This document shows, in pieces, positions 1 through 11,883 of a DNA stretch of 64,000 bases. Every line of letters starts with the position of its first letter. Position 1 is the first letter of the stretch. This DNA comes from Aplectana chamaeleonis. Its lineage: Eukaryota > Nematoda > Chromadorea > Rhabditida > Cosmocercidae. Below the pieces are notes generated by a model. That model worked only from the letters and a program-made list of their open reading frames with translations. It ran no database searches and was not told the DNA's origin. The stretch is taken from the NCBI GenBank assembly GCA_029168955.1, contig JAPDOI010000972.1, positions 180,081 through 244,080 of the forward strand, in the 5' to 3' direction. The position numbers and the translations under genes are program-made.

Positions 1-140
1 GAAAAATCGGAAAAACTTTAAGTTAAAAAGGCCACATCGAGTTGGCTTTGGCGCTGGAAACCCGACTGACTCGAGCGCGTGCGGCAGCAAAGCGTGTCGA
101 GACGCATTTGCGGACCGGAATTTGGCCCAGATAAGCACAG
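1..140. mobile_element. Family A MITE, right part (truncated by window edge)
   Basis: This matches the right half of the ~280 bp elements at 11602, 12075, 12470 and 62028. It has the same CGACTGACTCGAGCGCGTGC core and the same end, ATAAGCACAG, followed by TA at 141-142. The left half lies outside the window. It is non-coding. Confidence 0.75.
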
Positions 141-289
141 TATAGTCCAACGACAGCGGACGACTACAGGAAACAATAGATGATTCTAGTCAGGCTAGAG
201 AGATAAAGACGAGGAAATTGGCAATCAAAATCACACAGGCATACAGTGGGATCGATAATAAAAAAAAACATGGAAAAAGTGTAGAGTAG

Positions 290-1640
290 TGTTCATAGGA
301 GACAGCGGTTAAGCGGTAATGGCAAATTATCGCTACAGTGAGCGGACTATAGAAGAAAAGCAAAACGTTCATCAGCATCAGGCTCAGGAAACAGTAACAA
401 ATAAAAAAAGTATGTAGATAAAAATCCATACTTAGAGTCGGCGACATAGAGCGACAAATATGGCGAGAATAGAATGGTAGGACATACTAGCGCATAGCGA
501 GCGGCACACAATGAGACACTAATGAGTGTACCATCCAACGACACATTACACAGAGTAATCTGAATCTATAGAGATACATTGTGCGGGCCATTTAAGGCGA
601 CTATAGATAACATCCCGCGAAAGAATAGGTGGGCGACAGAAGGCGGCAGTCAGCAACAGGGAGCACAAAGTAGACGAATTGAGTCAAAAGCGCAGTGAGC
701 AACTTTTGAAGAAGCCACAAGAAAAACTTCGAGTGATATGACCATTTTCAATTGAATTCTAGGCTCTTAAAGAAAAAAAGCACTATGTTCACAAAGAAGG
801 CGTCAGCAAGCGACATTGGGCGGCAATGTCCAGTGAATTGAAGTATATAGTATACGAGTGATCACTATGGGTGACGATGCAGGTCAAATAATGGGCGATG
901 GCAGACAGCCGCAGCGGCAGCGGAACTTGCAAGGCAATAACATGAGGTATGGCGCGACAGCGTGCGAAAGTAAGCGATAGTAAACGACAGTTGGCAACAG
1001 TTAGCGACGAATAGGCATTTCATGGTATGAGCATTCGCGCGATGAACGGGAAGATTTTGCAAACATCGGACGATTACAGCTGATTTAGTAGATTATAAAA
1101 AAAACCCCGACGCGATAGGAGGCGGCAGTGAGCGACACTAGACGATAGCAGATTATAATTACGCCAATTGAAGTTGAACAAATATCTACTTGTAGTACCC
1201 AGCATCAGAAATACAGTTAGCAGCACGGGACGCTGCAACATTCATGACATTGGAGCGATAGTGAGCGACAGTTGGCAACATTTCAGCGATAAACAATATA
1301 TGCAAACGCGCCCTTAGCCAGTTACGTTGGGATGAACACTTGAAGAATGCAAACCATATGGGAAAATAAATATAGTCGATCTTGCCCGCGACATAGGGCG
1401 ACAGTGGGCGACAACAAGCAACACTGCGCCACAGTGCATAGTATAGTTTTACGAATGAAATGACCATATGAAGCACACAATAAATGCAGGCGCGACGGTC
1501 AGTTTGCACGATCAGAGTAGTATTCTCGACATTAGCGAAGGTTGGCGATATCAAACGAGGCAGGTGACGACAATGAGCTGACAGTCGAAAGCGACAATGA
1601 GCGGCAGTTAGTGAAAAGAGGAGCGTCATCGAAAGGGATT
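290..1640. repeat. Degenerate GCGACAGT-type repeats
   Basis: Short clusters of variants of AGCGACAGTGAGCGACA recur near 300, 610, 950, 1120, 1260, 1400 and 1570, separated by AT-richer sequence. Similar text appears at 63100-63430 near the other end of the window. On the minus strand it gives open frames rich in Cys, Arg, His and Ser, up to 147 codons at 1186-1629. The composition follows from the repeat, and I do not consider these genes. Confidence 0.55.
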
Positions 1641-1664
1641 ACAAAATAATGCTCTTCTACAAGA

Positions 1665-1694
1665 ATTAAATAAATAAATAAATAAATAAATAAT
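1665..1694. repeat. (TAAA)n microsatellite
   Basis: About seven copies of TAAA lie in AT-rich flanking sequence. Confidence 0.9.
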
Positions 1695-1699
1695 AAAAA

Positions 1700-3000
1700 G
1701 GAAAAGAATTGAAAAAGTAGTCAGTAAATAGACGAAAGAATGTGCAAAAAATACAAATGAATGAATAATGGATAAAAAATGGCTGAATCAAAATAACGAC
1801 TTTGGACGCAGGAAAGTACAGAGGAAATACTATTACTTGGATTAAAAGCTCCGTTAAGTCGCTCTAGTTAGCTGGCAGCCAGGGAGGAAAAAAATGAGCA
1901 GCAAAATAGGCATGATGGCAGTGGCTCGACAGTAAGCAAGAGCAGTGTGACCGTCAGCGACATTCAGAGGCCGTTTATAGCTACGCCTACCGCCGAGATG
2001 CGCGGCAAAGTGCATTTTTATTTATGTAACAATCGTGCCGTAACTGCGTGATTATATTTTCGCCATGGACGTTTGTACCTTCTGCCGCTGGGCGGCACGG
2101 CACAGTGCAATACTACATTATTGATTAAGCGGCGCGGCACCGATCAATATTATAGAGACTGCACTCTCGCCGCGCTTCGCTCGGCGACGGGAGATATAAT
2201 TGGCCCTTCATAGCAATGCACCGGAGCCGCGCCGCCCGACGGCGGAGTGCGAACGACGCCTTGAGCATCACTAGGCGACTATTACCGGCTTTAAGCAATA
2301 ATAAGTTGGACAGCGTGCGCAATAACTGGATATATTGATTAATCAGTTAATGCAATAAACAATCAAAATATATCAAGCAGACCTAATAGATAGAAAAATA
2401 ATGGCGACAACGACAGTGACATAGAGCGATATCGAATAAGATCACAAATAATGCCTGCACGCGAAAAAAATGAATGAAACGAAATAAATGAATGAAAAGT
2501 AGTCAATAAATGGATGAGTGAATGCATAAAAAAATCAAGTAACAAAATAATAAATATATAGACTGAATCAAAATAAAGACTTTGGGCGTAAAAGAAGTAC
2601 AAAAGGATTACCGTTACTTGGATTAAGGCCCGTAAAGCTGTAGTCAGCTGTCAGTCAGATAAAAAAATGCAAACGAAATAGACATGATGGCAGAGGGGAC
2701 TGTGAGCGAGAGTATTACGACCCTTAGCGACATTATGGGCCGTTTATACTTACGCCGCTCATGGGAACTGGGTGAAGTGCATTCCCTACAATATCGATCG
2801 TGCCGTGCCGCGTGATCGTTAATACAGAAAATGCACTGAAGCCGCGCCACTTGGAGGCAGGAGTATAAACAACCCTTGGCTCTAACAAACTCTAACAACT
2901 CTTCGGCAACTCTTGGCCACAGAAGGCGACAGTTACTGGCTTCAGGCGACCAATATTGATTAAACAGTTGATCAATAAACAATCAAATGTATCACGCAAA
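1700..3000. repeat. Diverged direct duplication, two copies
   Basis: Copy 1 (about 1700-2390) and copy 2 (about 2485-3000) share ordered landmarks. These are an AGTAGTCA-TAAAT block, GACTGAATCAAAATAA followed by GACTTTGG, TTACTTGGATTAA, GGCATGATGGCAG or its variant, GGCCGTTTATA, and a closing block with ATATTGATTAA and CAATAAACAATCAAA. Copy 1 carries about 200 extra bases in its middle. No coding signal is visible. Confidence 0.65.
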
Positions 3001-3009
3001 CGAATTATA

Positions 3010-3911
3010 AAAAAAATATTGGCAACAATCTCTCTGATGAATACAGTAATTTAATCCGGAGATTTATACTGAGTAATCGTTCTCATGAAAGCAACCTGTT
3101 TGTAGGAACAGTACACGAAAATGGAAAAAGTTGAGCAGTCGTCAGCACAGTTCGAATTCCACTCAGGACCATTCTGCTTGGATGGAATAGCCAGAAGTCC
3201 CATACTAAGAAAGGGTGGCTAATTTGTTGAAGGGAAAAGTTCCCATGCGGAAATCGATCTGCAAAAAAGGGTTAAATCTTTTTCATTTTGCTGTACTGCG
3301 ATCACATTCCCTTCAAAGCCACCTGAGGCCGGATTAATCATTGGGTTAGCCTCATATTCTCGTCATCTTGGATTGGGTTTAGATCTGTGCACGAACGCGC
3401 TTAATCCCCCTGGTACTAAACTTGACACAAATTCGCATACCCAGAGGTTGACGCGGTGACAGAAACTCTGTCTCCGACCAAAGTTCGAGTGAAACTCCAG
3501 AGGAGTAGCAGCTTCGGCAGAAAAAAAAATTGGGCTCAAATCGATCTCGATCCGAGGTGAAGTTGAATCAGCCGGTTAAAGCGGTGTCGCCGAAGCGATC
3601 AGCAGCAGCAGCAGCTCGACGCGGTGTGTGAAATCACGGATGGTTGATGATTGCTTGCGCAGTCCCCGCTGTTTGCTTTGGCAGGTTTCCAAGCGGCAGA
3701 TCGCCGAGTCAGACGGGGTGAAAAAGCCGGGGTGAAAATAAACATTATCGCCGTGATACCGACCGATGCGCGTTTACCATCGCTGTCGGGAAGTCTCAGA
3801 GATCACTGAGATAACACCCAAAAAACCAAAAAATATCCCCAAAAAACGATTTTCGCCTCAAATTTGACGGAAATCGGCATTCAGGAACAGAAAACAGAAA
3901 CATAAGAGAAA
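3010..3911. other. No gene recognised
   Basis: This is a mixed-composition spacer before the mariner. It has no long open frame and no recognised domain. A short (CAG)n-like run lies at 3600-3617. Confidence 0.5.
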
Positions 3912-3913
3912 TA

Positions 3914-5168
3914 TTAGGGTGAGTCATAAATTCTTGGAATTTTTCAAAAATTCATATTAATTCGCGCGCGAATAGATCAAATGCCACTCGTGCGCGGTTG
4001 TTTGCTAGGTAAGATCAAACCTCATTAATCAATACCTGCCAGCCCTCGAAACGCCATTTGTGGCTTAGTAAGAAAATGTCGGAAAAAGAGCACGCGGTTG
4101 TTCGCGTACTGATTCTTCACTACTTCGGGAAAGAGGTTTCACAGCTGCTCAAACTGTTAAGCAATAAGGGCCAACGAAGGAAGGTATCGAATTGCTGCCA
4201 GTACTGTGTACAACTGGTATCAAAAGTTTCGCTCCGGACAGCTGCTCTCTGAGAAGGACAAGCCGAGATGTGGAAGGCCACGAATTCAAGACCCCACGTT
4301 GGCGGCGAATGAGCTGGAGAAAGGCACCTTCACAGCAGAGGTCTCGCCCAGCTTTTTACAGGGAGTTCGCAGTCGACCGAAGTTCGCCAGCTACGCAATA
4401 TGGGATCATGAGGTCAGAAAAGCCGCCGTCCGTGATTCCTCACATCTTTATCCGACACCGACAGGAATCGCAGGATGGCCATTTGTCAAGAACTACTGAA
4501 ACGGCACCACAAAGGGAGTTCTTTTGGTCGCACTTCATTACATGTGATGAGAAATGGTGCTACTATAACAATCCTGACCTGTCTGTGCAATGGGTTAAGC
4601 CCTTTTGAGTCGCCAGATCCTGTGCAACGTCGGGATATCCACGGAAAAAGAGTCTACTGACCGTTTTTGGTCCCACTGATGGAGTTGTGTTCTGGAAATT
4701 ACTTCCGCCAGGAAAGACTATAGATGCTGACTACGTCTGCCAAGAACTAGAGGAAATGGTCACCAACGCGGAGAAAAATGGACGAAAAACGTGACCAGAT
4801 CCTACTGTTCTGGGACAACTGCCGCCCACACATAGCGAAAAAACTCAAGAAAAATTTAGAAGGAGCTGCAGTTGGAAACTCTCCCTCATCCAGCCTACAG
4901 AGTCCAGATATTGCCAGTTCCATCGGACTACCATTTATTCAGAAGCCTCGAACACTGGTTGAGGGAAAGCAGCACTTGAGGACCAAGTTGGACGCTTTTT
5001 GTATCGAAGCAGCGCTCATTCCTACGACGCTACGGTATTCGAAGTCTCTGCTTCGTCGTTGGCAGAAAGATTGTTCGTTGTAATGGCTCTTACTTTGAAT
5101 ATATTTGTTACCTTGTGTTTAAGAAAAAATAAAATAAAAAAATTCCAAGAACTTATGACTCACCCTAA
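3914..5168 (+). mobile_element. Complete mariner transposon (1255 bp)
   Basis: The terminal inverted repeats are about 30 bp. The left one begins TTAGGGTGAGTCATAAATTC, and the right one ends with GACTCACCCTAA. Both ends are flanked by TA (3912-3913 and 5169-5170), the Tc1/mariner target duplication. The length is typical of mariner. Both ends survive, but the transposase frame is broken, so it is a dead or non-autonomous copy that could still be mobilised by a related transposase. Confidence 0.93.
4076..5132 (+). pseudogene. Mariner transposase pseudogene
   Basis: This encodes a cut-and-paste DDD transposase spread over all three forward frames. The ATG at 4076 (MSEKEHAVVRVLILHYFGKE) starts the HTH region. 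The WYQKFRSG...EKDKPRCGRP linker follows in the frame near 4206-4300. First catalytic Asp: CDEKWCYYNN near 4540. Second: WDNCRPH near 4815. Third: in SDYHLF near 4920, readable only after a frame change from SPDIAS. The C-terminal GSYFE near 5085 and the TAA at 5130-5132 close the gene in another frame. At least three frameshifts are needed, so no functional protein is expected. The subfamily is not assigned. Confidence 0.88.
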
Positions 5169-5170
5169 TA

Positions 5171-5919
5171 TTTTCAGGAACGGACTAGGTATCGCTTCCA
5201 GATTGAGGGTGGAGTGCGAAGTCTGATTGACTGGTTTGGATGTTTCCTCGTAGGGAAAGGGCAATAACAATAACACATGATAAACAAACCTTCCACCACC
5301 AGATAGGGCTTATCGCAAGCGTTTAGCATCACATGAAAACCTCTATTGAATCCGAAGAAGAAAAAAGAAAGTTGATTTCAGAGAAATACTGTTTTTCCAG
5401 CAGCAAAGCTGTAATTATTGGGAAGGGAACTCAATCGATCGGATTGAATCATTCGAATATTTAAATCATCAGGGATTATGAATTTCGCGATAATTAGAAT
5501 ATGATATTGATTGAGGAGTTTGGGCGCTTGCTTTTCAAATAAAAGATTCACACTCAATTTCCGCTCATGTAGGCATTTTTTGTGTAATCGGTTTATTTGA
5601 GAAAAAACGAAAACTCGATGTTTCGACTAATCCGGTCAATATCGCGTGACTCTATGGTTTCCTAGGCGAGTTTAGTCCAGTGAATGGAAAAGGGGCGATC
5701 ATTTAGCGACACCACCGCACATTGAGATTTCGATCGCGCGCGATGACCTACTGCCGCAACTCCGTCCATTCACTTCAGACTAAGATTGTCCAACAGAGAC
5801 CTTATTCGTTCGGGAGACAGACGCTCAACCATTTCGAAGGTTGCTCGAGAGCAACTCAAAGATCCATATAAAATCAAATCAAATTCGAATAATCACCAAA
5901 ATACTCCATAATTATTACA
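5171..5919. other. No gene recognised
   Basis: This is a spacer between the mariner and the LINE fragment. A piece near 5755-5805 (CCGTCCATTCACTTCAGACTAA) resembles one end of the small MITE at 19285 and 53180. Confidence 0.4.
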
Positions 5920-6955
5920 TATACCAGGTTGTTCAACATGCGTAGGATTTGCAGAACAGTTTCCTGCAGGATGTTGATCCCTATAGCACCATCAGGACAC
6001 TCCTTGTCGACCTGGAGTACGCCGACGACATTTATTGTTATTCGCTGAAAACAACGCCAAAACTGCAAAAGGTTTGTGAACCTCGTTTCGAAGTATGCCG
6101 CAGCCTATGGACGTCGTCTTCGTCCCGACAAATGCAAGCAGATGTGTGGGTCTCAGAGGCCTTCAACGGAAGTCTGTGTGGAAGGACAACGTATCGAACT
6201 GGTGGACGATTTCTGTTATTTGGGCTGTTTGCTCCAAGAACGATGGTAGTTATGCAGCGGATATTCGACAACGATGTGCGAAAGCTACGTCTGCATTCAA
6301 CTCTCTGGCAAGTGTTTGTGGTCTACCCCCATCGCGAAGGAAGTCAAGTTGCGCGTCTACCTATCCGCTATTCGCCCTATCATGATGTACGGATCGGAGA
6401 CGTGGGCAGCTTTCGAAAACGCAGATCTGGAAAGGTTGGATTGCACGGAGAGGAAGCTTTTTAGGCGTTTGCTTGGATATTTCTGGCCGCGTTTATGCCG
6501 TAACAAAGACCTTTACAAGGAAATCGACGCAGTACATCAACGCTTGACACGAGGGAGGTGCCAGCATCTCCTAACGCCATCTCTCAAGCAGCAATGGAAA
6601 GTCGACTTCGTTTATCAGGCATATACTAAGAAGAACGCCGGATCGTCTCGTACAACACGCTTTAAAAAATGCTTCCAAATCGCAATGTCTGGAAACGGCC
6701 ACCTGGGCGTAGACGAAAGTTCTGGACGCGGATGTGGTTAAAGAAGGATTTAAAGTCACTCGGCATCGAAAAGACAGTTCAGGCGCGATGTTTCGTTTCG
6801 CAGGAAATGGAATATTGACAGCTGGATGGAATGTGTTCAAATTGTGGCTGAAGACCGTGAAAAATGGGCCACGGCTGACTACTAGGACGGCACACCTCGG
6901 TGAAGATGCGGAATGACCGCGTCCCGGGCGAAAGCCAACCGATTAAGTCAAGTAA
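5920..6955 (+). pseudogene. RTE-like LINE reverse transcriptase, 5'-truncated and frameshifted
   Basis: This is the 3' half of a non-LTR retrotransposon ORF. It enters at the palm domain (APSGHSL, then DLEYADD; the catalytic YADD is near 6020-6030). It continues with FVNLVSKYAAAYGRRLRPDKC, FCYLGC, then RVYLSAIRPIMMYGSETWA (about 6350-6410) and ERKLFRRLLGYFWPRLC in a different frame. It ends with RTAHLGEDAE and a stop at 6914-6916. No endonuclease domain is left, as expected for a 5'-truncated LINE insertion. The segments lie in three frames, so it is inactive. The tail shows a short repeat (AAGTCAAGTAAGTCAA, about 6945-6960), which resembles the simple-repeat tails of RTE elements. The RTE-clade assignment is from recalled resemblance. 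Confidence 0.85.
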
Positions 6956-6960
6956 GTCAA

Positions 6961-7750
6961 AATCAGTCTGAATTTTCTGCTGGTTGTTTCTCGAGTCCGA
7001 AGAAACTTCTTCACGATGGCCGATGAACACGCCCGTCCAGCCCGCGTTGGCGACCCAATCTCACATTCGGACAATCTTTAGCAGATGCTACTAGAATTTA
7101 ACAATTCGTTTTTTAGATTTTTCATTCGACTTTTTATTGAATAGGTAGTTCGCAAGCTTCAATCAAAATAGCTTCAATATTTGACTGTTCAGATTATTTG
7201 GTCATTTAAAACTGTCAAAAGGATAAGAAGTATTCAATTATTTGGAATGATTATGTAATCGATTATATTTCTATATAAGTCTAGTGAACACTATAATAGA
7301 AAAATAAATAAAATAAAATATTGTTAGAAAATAGAGACCAAAACGGAAACAAAGAGAAGAAGAAAAAATGTAATTAAAAATTTCAGATTCTGGTTAATAA
7401 TAACGCTTTGGTACATTCGACTTTTTAAACGTTACGCTTCGAAAAACCTGGACATTTTGAATCAGATGAAATTCAACTGCTTACATATATTTGCATTTGA
7501 ATAATTTAAATTTGTCAAAGTGTATTGAAAACTGATATAAAAAATAGTTTTTGAGTGACTCAAGTCTATAATTTTCTAGGAAAAAGTGGAGCAAAACACT
7601 ATTTTTCACAACAGTTTAGTTCGGAGAAGAATTCCAAGGTACCCCGAAAATTCTGCTTTTGCAATGAGATAATAAACTAAAGTATCCTAAATCCAAAAAT
7701 TATATGGCTCGACGCTAAAGGGTGGCTGCTGATGCCCTGCACTGTTCATG
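6961..7750. other. AT-rich spacer, no gene recognised
   Basis: This is AT-rich sequence with many stops in all frames. No repeat structure is evident. Confidence 0.5.
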
Positions 7751-7754
7751 TGTG

Positions 7755-7875
7755 AATTAGCTGAGGGAGAGATGCAGAGACAGGGTGTCCCGTGGAGTGT
7801 AATGTTAACACTCTCGCCCGAGAAGCGATTGATGCGGGTTCGGTTCACTACCTGACACCTAAGTTGTAAACAACG
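7755..7875 (+). repeat. tRNA-derived SINE-like repeat, copy 1
   Basis: The sequence from AGCTGAGG through GTGTAATG (A-box-like, about 7797) to GGGTTCGGTTC (B-box-like, about 7835-7846) matches in order a second copy at 42683-42810 on the minus strand. The similarity extends on both sides of the tRNA-like part. The spacing of the A-like and B-like boxes suits a Pol III promoter. No cloverleaf has been demonstrated. Confidence 0.55.
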
Positions 7876-7879
7876 TTTC

Positions 7880-9044
7880 ATACCGCAACCAACCAAAGAA
7901 TCTCTGTGGTTCTCTGAAAAGCCCAAATTCCTTGATTTTTAGCAGAAAACCCGACTTCGTGTTGCAGCTGCTTTCCATCCTTGTCCCTTTCGTAGACGAT
8001 ATATCAAAAAATTTTCGTTTTTTTTTCTCATTTTTCTAAAATAACCTGACAAAAGGTTTCTGAAAAGTAGTTGCAGTTGTCTCATGTACATAGTTGTCCC
8101 TAGCAGCTCTATATAATTATAAAACTTCAGAACTTTTCTCACATTTCCAGCTGAGTTGTCGCCCTTCACATTATTCTGTCGAGGCTTATGAAACATTTAA
8201 AAACGAGAGCGAAAGGGGACTCAATAATTGATAAGTCAACTTTTCATTCCATAAAATGCAACAAATGGATTAACCACGTTTTCCATTGATGAACCACAAA
8301 AACTTCTGCCGGAATCCAATAATAACTTGCACTTTAACCATAACTCGATTGGAACGCAATACATTCCATATGAATGAACTTTTTATTCTGGCCTCATAGA
8401 ACACGCCACGCATTTTCAGCCATATTTTTCGCCCTGATAAGCTTTCATCAGAGACCGGACTCTTGAAACTCGAGGCGAACAACATTCAAAAACAGGAGAA
8501 TATTCTAGCCTTGAATTAACACAGAGGTATGTAGTAGAATAGTAGCACCAAAACAGCACCCACGTCCCTAGAACCACACTGAAAATCGATACTCCCGGAA
8601 GTTAAGAGAGTATAAAATGACGAGGGTGAGCATTTATCGTAATGCCATCCTCGATGGGATGCACTATAAAACCACTGGGACGTAGCATCTGCACTAAGGC
8701 GCACGTGTTGATGCCGCCGGAAGACAAGCCACCACCACAAACCTAATTGCCGTAGATAACACCGTTAGTACGTCTATCAAATATTGCTGGCTGGCGGTGC
8801 ATTAGAATTGCTTCCATGGCGGAATGTGGCATGTTTTCCTGGCCAGAATTCAGCACAGCATTGTAAATTATGTGGCCAGAAATGGGGAGAAAATTTGCAT
8901 GGGCACATGCTGACCTAGAGCTGACCTGATCTGGAGCAGGATTCATCTGGTGGTTCGGCTCCCATTGTCAATTAAACGGACTTTCAAGCCACTAGGGTCA
9001 GGCATGACCACTCCATTATCATCCCGAACGCGGGTAACACTACT
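7880..9044. other. No supported gene
   Basis: Several short minus-strand frames lie here (8270-8485, 8516-8740, 8743-8946). None has a recognised domain, and successive frames are separated by stops. Confidence 0.4.
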
Positions 9045-9310
9045 GCTGAAGTCTGTCCGAATGGGACTGGCCGCCGACGCGGTCGGCGAGCGGGTCAGAG
9101 CAGCCGTCGCAAAGGCACTAACTTGGATGAGTCTGTACATGGCTGCAAACACATGGGAATATTGTTCACTGCAAGTCAAATAATTCCCACTAATCAGTTT
9201 TCAAGTTCGAAAAATGCTTTCGCGACAGCAGTTCGAGCATGCACGCCGACCGCGTGGCCGGATGGTTTCTCTTGGACTGACACTACTTCAGAGCGACTTC
9301 CGGACCACAT
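9045..9310. repeat. Dispersed repeat shared with 61165-61400
   Basis: Direct similarity in the same orientation. CTGTCCG...GGG.CTGGC and TCAAATAAT are followed by ATCAGTTTTCAAGT versus ATCAATTTCCAAGT, then AAATGC.TTC, CGCACGCC-like and CCGCG blocks in the same order. Both copies carry short open frames, but they differ, so coding is unlikely. Confidence 0.55.
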
Positions 9311-9774
9311 CCCTCACCCTGGGAAAAAGGTTTACAAAGTAGATCACGACAAGGTATGAAAGCGAACCCAAACTCGGAAAAAGGCCTCAAAATGCGCGAA
9401 AATTGGAAGTTACCGTCAGAATAAAATTTTTCTAATATTTGCCGAGCCGATTCGAGATCTCAAAATCTCCAACTCCCGCAGAGTTCGACGGCATTTTGAA
9501 GAAAAACCGCCCAATCATTAGCCTTTGACACTGTATAGACAAATTGAGGTTTTTGATAGGGTTCTGATACATATACTATGCAAATTATCGGATCATAGAC
9601 TTTTCAAATGAGTCGGAAATCAAACTTTTCTGAATGATCGACTTCGACTTCTCGAATTATCCGAGCAAAGATTTTTTCAGGATCGACTTCCCGAGTGAGT
9701 AAAAATCACGTTTCTCTGGTAATCGACTTTTCCCAATAAGCCAAAAACCGCCCTTTTTCGAATGATCTACTTTT

Positions 9775-10259
9775 TGATTCATCCGCGATTTCAACTCTTC
9801 GATTAATCGGCTTCTCGTGGCTCTCATAAGCAGAACGTCGTCGAAAAACGGGAAGAAAAACTACCCAGAAGCCGCAAAACGGCTTAGAAAAGTGTTGAAA
9901 CCCCGCCGCTGTGTGGGCAAGTCCCACGCCCCCTTTTCCGCCCCTCAGGCAATGAACAGAGGAACAATCGAAATCGTGAGTTGAGCGATGGTTTCCGATC
10001 GATAGCCCCACGTTCTTCCCTTCATTCTCAGCTACTCTCTTTACTCAGGTCAGCTCGCATACATTGGCTCCAAGAGACAGAAGTTACAAGCCTCGGACAA
10101 CTCGTCCTGCCATTTTCCCTAGCTCAATTTTTGAGGGACCATAACTCCATTCCCAGAAGGTATTGTACGATTCCAGAAGCATCGTACATTGGAATCAGGA
10201 ATGGGACCGGTTTCAAGATAGGCAAAAAAAAGAAAATCGATTTTTATCGCGAACAGTGC
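9775..10259 (+). mobile_element. Family B TIR element, copy 1 (left end degraded)
   Basis: From CTTCTCGTGGCTCTC through CAAAACGGCTTAG, CAGGTCAGCTCGCA, GTTACAAGCCTCGGACAACT and CATAACTCCATTCCCAGAAG to the right terminus TTTTTATCGCGAACAGTGC, it is collinear with the intact element at 37697-38190. The left terminal repeat is not clearly preserved. It is non-coding. Confidence 0.75.
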
Positions 10260-10265
10260 AGCCTT

Positions 10266-10665
10266 CTCCAGGCAAACTGGGGCGTCTACAACAGGTTGAT
10301 AAGTTGTCATCTCATAAGCCGCTCCCTGTTGACAAGTCAAATCGCGCGTATTGTCAGCCCGAGACCTGCCTGTTGCCCAGCGACATCCGCCTCTTTTCGG
10401 GCTGTTGGCAACTCGATGTGTCGCATTTAGCGGCCTATTCAGCAGCAGTTCATATACACAGGACTGTTTCATCTAGCTTGGGAACTACTTTTGCACCGAA
10501 ACGCGTCGCGGTCGGCACACCGACACGCGTCGCAACGGCGCTCGACATCGACCGGAGCATAACTCGCGTACGGCCCCGCCGAATATCGGCGCTTTGGCCA
10601 GCGGTGACTCATATTCGACCTTGAGATCAACCTGTTGTCGACGCCCCAATTTGCCAGAGTTTGAA
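10266..10665. mobile_element. Small TIR element adjoining family B copy
   Basis: The left end (about 10269-10302, AGGCAAACTGGGGCGTCTAC then AACAGGTTGAT) is the inverted complement of the right end (about 10627-10663, ATCAACCTGTTGTCGACGCC then CCAATTTGCC). The arms are about 35 bp. It lies directly against the right terminus of the family B copy. No target duplication is clear and there is no coding. Confidence 0.6.
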
Positions 10666-10669
10666 TCGG

Positions 10670-11599
10670 ATGAGGATTCGATCATTTCAGACCCAGGCAT
10701 GTATAATATATATGCACCGGCTGCGGTTAGTAGCCGACGCCACCCCTTCCATAGCGAAACGTCGATTCCAATGAGGTTATTATTAGCTTGGCACTTGCAT
10801 GCATAGGTAATGCGCAAACGTTTCCATAATTTCAAACAGAATTTCGCATCAGCTCGTTGAAAAAAGGACCTATTTTCTTTTTCTGATGATGGCCGAGTCT
10901 ACTTTCTCATGTGGATAGCACAACAACTGTTTTTTATCGCGAACCCTACCTTTGAATCAAACTTGCATGTTTGGCATCTTGGAACTAAAAAGTGAGACGC
11001 GATTCTTTCTATGTATTCACAAATGACCTTGAAGTGGCTACACATAGAATGAGAGCTGGAATATCTGATCTTGAGGACTTATCCAGGAAAACCTCCAGAT
11101 TTTTGGTCTTGGAAAGAGCAAGACGATCCCAATTTCCGATAGCAGATTAACACTACAGGCAAGCTAAAATGTGTCACCACTTCCGCCTTACCCTAGTTTG
11201 TCTTTTTTGTAGCTTACTGAATTGTCAAAAAAACGTCCTATCTATACTTTGATGGTATTCCCCAACCCCTGACTTTTTTTCAACTGTGGAAGTCAACGTT
11301 TAAAAACGCGTAGTCGAGTGTCGATGTGATTTCAGGCTCGTAGTGTTAGCGCAGTGTGCTTCGCTATATACCTGGAAGCTCAAATCAGGCGAAAAAAATA
11401 CAAAAGAAACACTGAACAAAACAAAAAACCGTCGAATACTTGAAAAAAACAGACTGATGACTTCCGGTGAGCTTTCATTATCAAAAACTCTCACAAGTCT
11501 TGCTTGTAGCTGATTGAACCAAAGTCACCTGAAAAGTTGCAGATATTGGAAAATTCACCAACTACATACGATAAACATACTGCGTTTTATAACGAACTG
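10670..11599. other. No gene recognised
   Basis: This is unique-looking spacer. A fragment at about 10926-10952 (TTTTTATCGCGAAC, then CTACCTTTGAA) resembles a solo right end of family B. Confidence 0.4.
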
Positions 11600-11601
11600 T
11601 A

Positions 11602-11883
11602 TTGTGCTTATCTATGGGCCGAATTCCGGTCCACCAGTTGCGTCTCGACACGCTTCGCGGCCGCACGCTCCCGAGTCGGGAAGTTTCCAGCGCCGCAGCA
11701 GTCGATCTGTTGACTCTAGTTGGGTTTGGAAACTGAAAACTAAGAAAAATTGAAGGAAACTGTGCAAAAAAGCCCCATCAATCGACGTTGGCGCGCTGAA
11801 AACTCGACCGACTCGAGCGCGTGCAGCCGTAAAAGCGTGTCGAGACGCAATCGCGGACTGGAATTTGGCCCTGACAAGCACGG
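11602..11883. mobile_element. Family A MITE, copy 1 of cluster
   Basis: This is a 282 bp foldback element between TA dinucleotides at 11600-11601 and 11884-11885. The left arm (TTGTGCTTATC, GGGCC, ATTCCGGTCC, GTCTCGACACGCTTCGCGGC) is mirrored by the right arm (AAGCGTGTCGAGACGCAATC, then GGAATTTGGCCCTGACAAGC). It has no coding capacity and probably depends on a Tc1/mariner-type transposase. Confidence 0.85.

Noticed and set aside
1186..1629. 147-codon minus-strand open frame rich in Cys, His and Arg
   Set aside because: Its composition follows from degenerate CGCTCACTGTCG-type repeats; no domain is recognisable.
8560..9355. Possible ADAMTS-like exons (minus-strand GFIVHPIEDG..AHPRHFI; plus-strand LPDHIPHPGKKVYKVDHDK before an AAG|GTATGA donor)
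   Set aside because: The two hints lie on opposite strands and no cysteine framework or zinc-binding motif is present. 9045-9310 is a dispersed repeat also found at 61165-61400 without the same frame.
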